DNA of 64,000 nucleotides from Turritopsis dohrnii (lineage: Eukaryota; Cnidaria; Hydrozoa; Anthoathecata; Oceaniidae), in assembly GCA_027922465.2 (NCBI GenBank), contig BQMF02000022.1:1364001-1428000 (forward strand). The letters are read 5' to 3'. Both the position numbers and the translations under genes were made by a program. Below are positions 23,211-32,400 of the stretch, in pieces. The first letter of the stretch is position 1; each line of letters opens with the position of its first letter. The notes below the pieces were generated by a model. The model saw nothing but the letters and a program-made list of their open reading frames with translations, was not told the DNA's origin and searched no databases.

Positions 23211-23937
23211 AGGTCTTTATATTTTAGAATGAATGGTTTTATTCTAGATAGAATTTGATGAATACTGGCTATAATGTGGTATGGTGGAATACTGATCTTC
23301 CCCTACCCAGTGTGCAAAATCATCAAAAAGTCACCGTGCCGAAAAGCATTTTCATTGAAATAGTGTGTATATTTCTACAGAAATGCACTCCTTCGCAGAG
23401 ATTTTTCAACCAATTTGAAGGATTAGTCAACGTTTTGATCATGGCTTGTTGATTTTCTTTGGCAAAAATAAATGAAAGTTGACTAAATCATATCAACTAA
23501 ATCATATCACTGTAAAGTATCTTTTGTAAGCTATCTAATGATATAAATTATATTTGGAAATTTTATACCAATAAAAATATGGAAATCTTTAAAATCTTAC
23601 CACACCTATGTCTTCACAAAAAGCTATGTCTTCTACAAAACTGCTAAGTTGCCAGTGGTCAGAAATCACAAGAGAGTTTTTGTTATTTTGTTCAAAAAGT
23701 CAGCTAGTTATTGAAAGTTTCCATGTAACAGTCATCACGAACAGTTGGATGACGAACACATTTTCGCTATGTCTCCTCTCGTTCGCCTTACGCTCGCTGC
23801 GGGATCAAGGACGTTGTTTGAGAGTATATTCTCTTGCCCATCAATGTATGGATAAGAAATGTTCCGATATCCTGGAACAAAAGCTCGTCAAGCGAAAAAA
23901 AAACTATTTTCCACATTTAGGAGTATGTTCGTGTGTC
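23211..23937. other. HPS1 downstream region with a dispersed repeat at 23320-23425
   Basis: Contains the HPS1 3' UTR. The block at 23320-23425 (TTTCTACAGAAATGCACTCC core) is a diverged copy of 52758-52860. No gene recognised; the reading frame near 23608-23964 runs into a MITE and shows no protein-like features. Confidence 0.5.
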
Positions 23938-24068
23938 AAATTGCAACCACTACATTTACGGTGAAAACATTTACAAATATATTTGAACAAATGAGGCTAT
24001 AACCCCGACCCTCACTAACCCAGACATTTCTCAAGATTTACACCATGAAGTCTGATGGTTGCAATTTA
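23938..24068. mobile_element. Small MITE, copy 1
   Basis: Bounded by AAATTGCAACCA and its inverted form TGGTTGCAATTT. The interior (ACGGTGAAAACA ... TTTGAACAAATGAG ... CACTAACCCAGACA) is shared with 42435-42584, a second copy whose own ends are also inverted repeats. Confidence 0.65.
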
Positions 24069-24615
24069 TCAGAAAATAAGAAAGGGATGTAAAGAAAATT
24101 TCCAGTTTTTATTAAAGAAAAGAAAGAAAAAGAAACACACATATTTACTTCGATTCCTTTGAGAGGCGTTCATTAAACAATTCCACTTTTTCAGGGGGCG
24201 TTTACTCGAAGCATGGAGGTAATTATCATGAAATGATGCGGTAATTCAAAAAGAGGCTGGTGTGGATGAGTCTGTTGAGATGAGACATGAATTCGGGAGA
24301 AGTGTATGGTTTGCACGAATAGACCACGTATTCCAACAGGATAAAAAAAATTGTATGCACAGTTTTTCCATTTACCGAAAATTCAGTCCAACTTCAGGTT
24401 ATTTTAATTTAATTCTATATTCTGATTGGCTGCAATCCAGCTAATAAAGCTGTCTGACATGTGCACTGGAAACCTCTCTTCTGGAAATCTCTTTTGGACT
24501 AAATATTTTGCGTACCCAAAAACGGTTCTTCTGAACTTCAACGAAGAATTCCACCACAAATGAAAAATAGATCTTAGTGCTATAAAATTTTTAAAACCTT
24601 TAGAACGGAGCAGTT

Positions 24616-25012
24616 CAGGGGTGGCCACAGAACTTTTCTGAAAAAAATAGAGGACTTTAGAGGACATTTTTTCTCAAAATTATAAGATTTTTCTGAAAAA
24701 AACAACGATTTTTTCGAAGAAAAAAATAGGATTTTAGAGGATTCAAATTTTTATTTATTCAAACTTTGTATAAGAATTTTCAAACCATTCAACATTGACG
24801 GAAAAAACGAAAAATATTTGACAGTTTGCAGCTGCCTTAAATGACAAATTATGAGTGGCCTGATGAAACTCAAACTTCAAAAATATAGGCTACTATCAAA
24901 AACATTCCATTGCAATTTTTATGTTACCTGAAAAAAATATATAGGATTTTAGTGGAGATTCTAGCAAAAAACTAGTTTTTTAGAGGACTTTAAAGGAGGC
25001 GTGGCCACCCTA
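24616..25012. mobile_element. hAT-like MITE, 5-bp target duplication
   Basis: The left end is CAGGGGTGGCCAC and the right end, read inversely, is TAGGGTGGCCACGCC. CAGTT lies directly outside both ends (24611-24615 and 25013-25017). The interior repeats AGAGGACTTTAGAGGA-type motifs in both subterminal parts. It ends just over 110 bp from the RPS4 stop codon, close to the RPS4 poly(A) region. Confidence 0.75.
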
Positions 25013-25088
25013 CAGTTGCATGCATCAATTCTATATTGTCCTTTTTTGGTCCACAACAAACAAACAGAAAAACGACAACCATTTTTAA

Positions 25089-25099
25089 TTTTATTTATT
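25089..25099 (-). promoter_or_regulatory. Polyadenylation signal of RPS4
   Basis: Overlapping AATAAA motifs (AATAAATAAAA) on the minus strand, about 30 bp after the RPS4 stop codon. Confidence 0.55.
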
Positions 25100-25126
25100 A
25101 TCCGAGGACATATTCTTACAAGGAAT

Positions 25127-28100
25127 TTATTTGTTGGCAAGTCTTCTGTCACGCTCCTCAGAAATCGTAAGCCTAACACCTTTGCCTTTAGGTAGTGTGA
25201 CCATGGCTTTGTTACCTTTCCCAACAAGGAAAATGTTGGACAGACGTGTCGCAAATTGGTTACCATGAGCGTCCTTGATATGAACGATATCGTACGAGCC
25301 TACGTAGATAAAAAGTATAAGTAAAAATTAGAGGAAAATTTCATTTTTGTTGAACGAAAAGAATGTTGTTGGTGTTAACTTGCTTCGTCTCAATAGGACA
25401 CTTATGAAGTCTTATTAAGATAGCGGCAAGCATTATTCATCTTTGCTGTATATAGGGCTCCAGAACTCGGAAACAAAAAGCTTGGAGTTCGCAATACAGC
25501 AGTCGTTAAACCAAATTAGATGGGACATTCGCAACAATTGTGTCAGGAGATAATAATTGGATTTACTTTGAAGTCACAAAAAGTCGCGAGACGCCATTTT
25601 GAGAAAAAATTTTGTACGCATAAAATCCTGTAAAATACCGAAATTGAAGGAATATCAAGCAATTTTCCTCTAAGGACATCATATTCTCAATAAAAAATGC
25701 ACCCCTTTTACATTCACTGACTTCCGTCAATCATTTACGGACTGAAACAAGACGTTGGAATACAACTAAAGGATGACTGGCAATTCTTCAGGGTTCACCT
25801 TTCTGCAAATGAGAATAAATAGCTGGAGACTTAAAAAATATTTAAAAAATGCGAATCCTAAAAAAGAAAAATGTCCCGACAATTTGTGCTCACGACTTTT
25901 TGTAGGTAACTGTTTTGTTCTTTTCCTTTTTTCTTTCTTTTGAAAAATATTTATAAAGGATAAGTACACTTCAGTTATAATAACTGCTATCAATATGTGT
26001 CATAAAATGTTATTGGTGTTAACTTGCTTCGTCTCAATAGGACACTTATGAAGTCTTATTAAGATAGCGGCAAGTATTATTCATCTTTGCTGTATATAGG
26101 GCTCCAGAACTCGGAAACAAAAAGCTTGGAGTTCGCAATACAGCAGTCGTTAAAACAATATTAGATGGAACATTAGCATCAATTGTTTCAGAAGATAAGA
26201 ATTTGATTAGAAATCATGTAGTCATAACTAGTGTTTGTTTTGGATGTTCATGTTTTCAGTTTTCAGTTTTCAGTATGTTAAGTCAGAGAAATATAGCCTT
26301 CGCAAAAGTGAATTTGAGAGAATTAACTTACAGAGAATAACTTCTTAATTTCAGTATTCTAAGAGATTGTTCTGAAAAACGATAAATTTTATGCATCCAC
26401 TACAATAATCAGCAAGTCATATTGACTTGAAGTTTATCAATAGCACATTTGATTATCCACATTTTAAATTGTATGACTTGCTTCGTCTTGAAAAGATATT
26501 TTGGAACTTGATCAAGGTAGTGGCAAGCATATAACATATGATGCAGGAAACACTCCTCAAAGTTATGAAAGAAACATCAGAAGAACATCAAAACAAGAAA
26601 AAGAAAAAAGTTTCAATTTACTTACTAGCATGCCTTTCCCGATGAGTAATAATTCCAACTCGACCAGTATTTCGACCACCAATGACCATAACTGTGTTTC
26701 CAGAATCAAACTTGATGAAATCAGTTACTTTTCCTGTCTTGATATCAATGACAACAGTATCATTGACTTTGATGGACGGATCTGGATAACGGATAGTTCG
26801 GGCATCATGCGTAACCAAGTAAGGAATGGAATTCTTTGACGTAGCAACTCTTTTAACTTTACCCAATTTGTACTAAAAGTTAAATACATTCAATTGATGT
26901 GATGGTTACTGTAACTTCGATTCTAACACAAAGCAGCACTGTTATAGAAGGTATCTGCTCATTAATACCGATATTTTTTCAACATGTGAAATAAATTTTA
27001 ATTTTCTTACAGCAGATTCTTCAGCACTAATGCGATGACATACGAATCGTCCTTTGACATCGTAAAGCAGACGAAAATACTCTCCAGTTTTCTCAATTGT
27101 GACAACATCTATAAGCAATGAAAATTTTAAAAATGAAAACATATTGATTCTAAAAAAATCTTTAAAATATCAACATGAAATGACCAGCATCATTCAGATT
27201 GTCAGAGGTGAAATAAATACTTTAATTTCATCAAAAGTGTTATATATCACTTAAGACATAGTAAATCATCATGCAATGCTGGTCAACATATAATCATTTT
27301 AAGTCGTGTTCAAATGGAAACTAATTTTAAGGGTAGTAATCTTTACAAATCTTTCATATTTAAGAACATACCATAAATGGTCGATTAAGCCATCCAGCAC
27401 TTGAATTATTTATGTTTTTAGGTGTGACAATTACTCAACTGCTGCACCTACTTCAAATATTATTAAAGCTTACCTCCCGCGAAAAAAAAGTTATGTTCAA
27501 ACCATTCAGAATGTTTGAAAGTTTTTTTTGATAAATTGCACTGTTTATGAAAAAAATCAACTAAGTTAACTTGTGTCTTCACCTCATGATGTTCGTTGAG
27601 GACGCCATTTTTATTTACAAACTCATTCAGATGAAACCTGATTATGACATCAGAAGGTTGCTCACAATAAATTTTTTGAGAAAGAATCCCACATGAAAGC
27701 GTATTAATATATCATTGAAAAACTTTACATTATGTGAGAATTTTGATAGATTCTTGTGCATGATTGAAAAACATCAAAAATTTTGACATCAACAGTGCTA
27801 ACCATTATTTAGTATTTATACAAGGAGGGGATGTCATTTTCGTTTTTGTCGGTCACAGAATGACGATTCCACAGATCAGGCTGACAATTTCTCATATTTG
27901 AACACAAGTTAATTTTTATGAGGTTTCGTTAGAAAAAACAAGGTCTCTGCAAACCAAGCCACGTGAACACTCTGTGCACAATTTTATTTTATATTGAGCA
28001 TTTACTTTGAATTTTTTCTCAAATATCTTCAGAACACAAAACATAAAGGCACTATTTCTTTAAGCTTCTAGTAGGCCTTTAAGGAGTAATGAAATCCTTA

Positions 28101-29284
28101 CAAATTTTCTAACATAGGAGGCAACAACTAAAATATATCTATGCAGACGATGGCATCTTATCGAAACTTCATGTTGAGCCAATTTCTAGACTTTTGAATT
28201 ACAGATAAGATATACGAACTTTTATGGAAAATGAATTATATATTCCTAAATCATACGTAAATATGTTACTCTAACATAAATTATTTTTTCACGGGATGTA
28301 AGCTTTAAGAACGCTTATACTAGGGATAAGTGTTTAATTGATGCTACAGCTCTTTTATTTTGAGGGAAAGAAAAAAAAATCAATTTCTGAGACTTTATAT
28401 CATATCATTCCCAGTGTACTTATTAATAGCCGATTCTGTCTGCCTGTTTGTTTGTCACACAAAATATGAGATGTCAGAGAAACTACTTCTATTCTTGTGC
28501 ACGGCGTCAGTGCAAACCTAATGCATTGAGACCCAAAGTGAATGCCACTTTAGGGAAAACCATCTTGGGAACCAATTACCAATTCCTTAATTTCATTTTT
28601 GGTGAACTCAACGTAGGCTGAACATGGGCGGCAAACCGTACACAATGAGGCATCAATTATCCATATTTGATTTTCATATCCCATAAAATTATGAGTAACA
28701 CATCAAGGTGGCTGTTGAAGTTTCCATTGAATGATTTTTGTCATCAAATTAGAGAATATATACTTTATTTCCAAACTGGAAAAATAGTGCACTTACCCAT
28801 AAATCCAGCTGGGTAGGTTGTGTCTGTTCGTATTTTCCCATCAACTTTGATCAATCTCTGCTTAGTTATTTTCGTGACTTCAGTGTAATTAAGGGCATAT
28901 TTCAAACGATTACGTAGAAACACAACTAGGGGTAAGCACTCTCGAAGCTTGTGGGGACCAGGTGAAGGACGTGGTGCCTGAAAGTATTGTTATCAATAGT
29001 ACATGTAAAGAAGCATTAAGAGAAAAAAACCCAACTTAACATACACAACACTTACAAAGTTACCACTGAGCTTGTCCAACATCCAATGTTTCGGAGCATT
29101 AAGCCGCTTGAGGTGCTTCTTCGGACCTCGAGGCTAAAATACCGAGTATATTATCAATAAAAAGAATTTTTAATACAACATTTAACCAAAGTGATCATAG
29201 TTAAATCAAAATCTGAAAGATATCTAAGGATACAGCAATGTAAAGTTACAGCAATGTAAAGTCGAAAGAAGTTGTTCTCACCAT
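25127..29284 (-). CDS. RPS4: 40S ribosomal protein S4 (eS4)
   Basis: Six coding exons: 29284-29282 (the ATG alone), 29133-29056, 28977-28797, 27108-27011, 26872-26626 and 25299-25127. Phases fit and give about 259 residues, close to the 263 of human RPS4X. The N-terminal region [20 protein letters not shown] is almost invariant in the family. The S4-like RNA-binding part ([23 protein letters not shown]) follows, then the central domain ([15 protein letters not shown]). A KOW motif ([17 protein letters not shown]) precedes the C-terminal [12 protein letters not shown]. The protein is a constitutive part of the small ribosomal subunit. The intron between exons 5 and 6 hosts H/ACA snoRNA genes, a common habit of ribosomal-protein genes. 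The gene is divergent from the first seven-helix receptor gene. Confidence 0.97.
25370..25503 (-). ncRNA. Box H/ACA snoRNA, copy A
   Basis: On the RPS4 strand this 134-nt segment folds as two hairpins joined by a hinge. The 5' hairpin is closed by TGCTGTAT/ATACAGCA. The hinge contains AGATGA, which fits the H box ANANNA. The 3' hairpin has outer stem TGCTT/AAGCA, an internal pocket (GCCGCTA on the 5' side, CG on the 3' side) and upper stem TCTTAATA/TATTGAGA. ACA is followed by three bases at the 3' end. The pocket-to-ACA distance of about 14 nt fits the family. It would guide pseudouridylation; the target is not known to me. Confidence 0.8.
25575..25810 (-). repeat. Dispersed repeat in RPS4 intron, related to 57930-58085
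   Basis: The inverse of this segment matches the other locus in two blocks: TTCTCATTTGCAGAAAGGTG and the following CCTGAAGAATT, and then CAAAATGGCGTCTCGCGACT with its flanks. About 110 bp between the blocks differ in length between the copies. Confidence 0.6.
26014..26147 (-). ncRNA. Box H/ACA snoRNA, copy B
   Basis: Differs from copy A by a single base in 134 (CAAGT instead of CAAGC on the plus strand, next to the hinge). It keeps both hairpins, the AGATGA hinge and the terminal ACA. It lies about 640 bp from copy A in the same intron. Sequence similarity continues past the 5' end of the RNA but falls to roughly 80% there. Confidence 0.8.
26467..26590 (-). ncRNA. Diverged H/ACA-like relative, copy C
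   Basis: The 3' hairpin keeps the outer stem and pocket of copies A and B (TGCTTGCC.CTA on the 5' side, GACGAAGCA on the 3' side), and the upper stem pairs with changed bases (CCTTGA/TCAAGA). ACA plus three bases ends the segment. The 5' half has a possible hairpin closed by TGATG/CATCA, but I find no canonical H box. Confidence 0.5.
27109..28412. other. Part of the RPS4 intron between exons 3 and 4
   Basis: AT-rich intron. I looked for further snoRNAs on the minus strand and found isolated C-box-like and D-box-like motifs but no pair with a terminal stem. Confidence 0.4.
28413..28640 (+). mobile_element. Old Helitron copy, 3' end lost
   Basis: Shares TTATTAATAG near the 5' end, GTTTGTTTGTCACACAAAAT, GCATTGAGACCC and GGCTGAACATGGGCGGC with the intact copy at 30402-30894. 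It lacks the terminal hairpin and CTAG. It lies within an RPS4 intron and is clearly diverged, hence older. Confidence 0.65.
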
Positions 29285-29489
29285 TTTGGCTGTCCTCTTG
29301 TAAAAGGATAATCAGTCTCTTTTATCCAAACTTTGTTGCAGGACTGATAAAATTACAGACCCGGTCCAGGGGTTTTCAGCTGTAAAACGCGAGCCTGTTC
29401 TGTCGTTCTCCTATGTTTCAAGGCTAATTACAATTACGCATGGTGGGAGGAAAAAAAATTTTTTTTCGTTTTACTGGAGAACTTTTTCA
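29285..29489. promoter_or_regulatory. Shared divergent promoter region, RPS4 / seven-helix receptor 1
   Basis: Only about 205 bp separate the RPS4 start codon (minus) from the receptor start codon (plus). A pyrimidine-rich stretch on the RPS4 strand (TATCCTTTTACAAG) just upstream of its ATG may be the 5'-TOP region typical of ribosomal-protein transcripts. The transcription starts themselves are inferred. Confidence 0.5.
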
Positions 29490-32400
29490 ATGATGCAAAT
29501 GATGGATAAAAACTTTAGTTCTGAAAATGTCGATGCTAACCTAACAATTAATTCAAGCATATTGGAAAAAGGTAACCAATTATTGATGCATATTGGAATT
29601 TTAGTTATCGAAGACGAAGGTGGAGATGATTTTCAAAAGTTATTTATGATCATTTTTTACTCAATTTCAATAGTTTGTACCATCTTTACGTTTTTTCTCT
29701 TATTGTTGAATATATTTGGTCAACTCAATGAATTTATGGATCGAACAAGACATCCATTAAGGAGATCACGTGCTATTCTTATAGCTAGTTGCTGTATGTG
29801 TTTGGTGTTATGGGATGTTCTGGTTTTAATCAATGTGTCCTATTATGATGGTCTCATAAAAAGTTCAAAAAGCCATGCAGTTTTATTAATTACTATTGTA
29901 TATTTATCATCATCATTCTATTTCTGCTATCTTGCCACTATTTTGGAAGTATTCTTACTATCGAAATATCAATTCAAAATTTATTCAATTAAAATCTGGT
30001 GGTTTTGGTTAGTTGCATATGTTGTACCACTTTTGTATTCCATTTTGGTAATCCTTGTTGGATATTTTCAAGCAAAACAATTCTCTGTTAAAATGGTAGA
30101 AGAATTATCTGTTCAATGGTTAATAATTTCAATGATTATGGTTGTCACAGTTGTATCGATTTTCTTACCAACCCATGTGTTAATTCTCAGAATAGACTTA
30201 TGGAAACAACTTGGTTTATCAGTACAGCAATCTTTTCATAGATTTCGACAAAGTAAAAAACTGATTAATGCATTTGTGATGTCCATCTTATTTTTGGTTC
30301 TTTTTAAATTGAATATTGTATTTGCAGTTCAGTCATCATCATCGAAAGCAGCTGTTTATTGTTATATATTGATGCATTCTCTGTTGGTATGTGCTAGCAA
30401 ATCTATATATTAATAGTCAATTCTCCGTTTGTTTGTTTGTTTGTAAGTCACGCAAAATGGTAGATGTGAGCTGCGAAAGAAATCGGGGAGTCAGCTATGT
30501 CAGATCACACATAAATTATTTCTCTTCTTGTGCGCGACTTCAGTGTGAAACCATTGCATTGAGACCCTAATCGAATGCGGCATTTAGGGAAAATTATCTC
30601 GATAACCAATAGGGATAACTGACGTTTTTTGGGGTCCGTGATACAGGCAATGGGGTGACGAAAAATTTGGGTCTAATTTTTTTGGGGGACGGGTCTGTGA
30701 CGTCATCGAAATCTTTGAACGATGATATCTCCATAACGGTTGATTGTAGCGGAACGATCCCATACATTTTTTTGATCAGTTTTTCGAGCTCTACAACATG
30801 GGAACACTTTCGGTTGCCAATTCCTTAATTTTATTTTTTGTGGAGTCAACCCAGGCTGAACATGGGCGGCGAGCAACGCCGCCTTGGCGGCTAGTATATC
30901 TTATTTATAATAGTGAATGTACATCCCACTTTAATTTGAGAGAGTGACTGTTTTAGATTTAATTAAAGGGGAATCAAATATAAAATATAAAATTTTTTCG
31001 GATAAAATTTTGTAAATTCATTCAAAAAATCAAATCAATAAAAATAAAACTTGTTTGAGACTAAAAATAATCTTCCTTCTCTTCGTAATTCGTCATAATT
31101 GAACCCAAAAACGTTAGCGCTGAGGTCCAAGACAAAAGCCATAGTCACGTCATATGACGTGTATTACGCTCGATCATAGAGAAGTGATAAGGATGGCAAA
31201 CAGTGAAACAGAATATTACCAAAGATATCTGATACTACTGACGAGGAAGATGAAGTAATTAAGAGTTTAGGGTGCTGTCTAAACAAATCTGTTTGAAGTT
31301 GATTGAATGTAAATGCTGTCAGGAGAATGCAACTCTTTTAAATGATAAACAGGGTAACACCCAGTGTATCACTTCACATCCAGACTTCAAAACACTTCAA
31401 ACAGAATGGTTTTAGAAACACCTGTAACAAGATATCGACACTGTCATCAAAATTTAAAAAATTTGTCTAAGTAATAAGTAATTAAGCCATAAATAATGCA
31501 TTTTTAAATATTTTTACATCTTCATTTTGTTACATGTCTACTTACTTACTTGAAGTTACTTGAAATAGTTTTCTCTCAGATCTTGAGATCACCCATCTCG
31601 TTGAGACCAGTGAAAGCCATAACTGCAAGAGTGTTCGACTCTGCTCGCCTCAGGCCAGTGTAGCCTGGAACAAGAGGTTCATCAGGGACAGTGCACAGGA
31701 ATTTGTCAAGATTCTTTTTGAAAACATCCTTTTTGCAGTTTGTTAGATTTCTTAAGACTTTTGGTAGACAGTTGAATAATTTGGGACTCTGCATGCGTAT
31801 GGATGCGTAGATTTGGGTTTGGTAGGGACTTCGTTTGATCAGGGGAATGTGGCACTTTCTTCCTTGTCTATGATTTATATGGCATGTGATGCCACGAGTC
31901 TCTGCTCCATTTTGAATCTTTCCAATATTTGGTGCGAGTCCTTCCAGAATACACCATGTATAGATGATGATATATCTCTCTCTTCGACGTTGCAGTGAGT
32001 ACAGTTTGAGGGTTTGAAGTCTTTCCCAGTAGTCTTTTTGTTTCATGTTGTCAATCTGCCTTGTGAATGATTGTTGTAGTTTCTCATTAGATTGAATCAG
32101 GCCTTTTTCAATCGGATTCCAAAGTTGAGAGCAGTAGTCCAGGTGGGGAATGACAAGTGATCTCCACAGTGTCAGCATTACATCTTTGTCTCTAGATTTA
32201 AAAGTTCTTAGAGCCCAACCAACAAGTTGAGTTGCTCTTTTGATGACTGCAGTGATATGTTCCTTATAGGTTCCTTATATATCTTGTCGTTCCTCCAAAA
32301 CCATTAAAAAAAATTTGAATTTCCTAAAAGGCCTAGTCTATTTCTAAAAAGTATTTCTCTAGATTACTAGTTCTTAGATAAATGCTTTACACAAGCTACC

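Noticed and set aside
26501..26839. 112-codon plus frame opposite RPS4
   Set aside because: Antisense shadow of RPS4 exon 5 and the snoRNA C region.
27190..27235. C-box-like and D-box-like motifs on the minus strand in an RPS4 intron
   Set aside because: Spacing is too short for a C/D snoRNA and there is no terminal stem.
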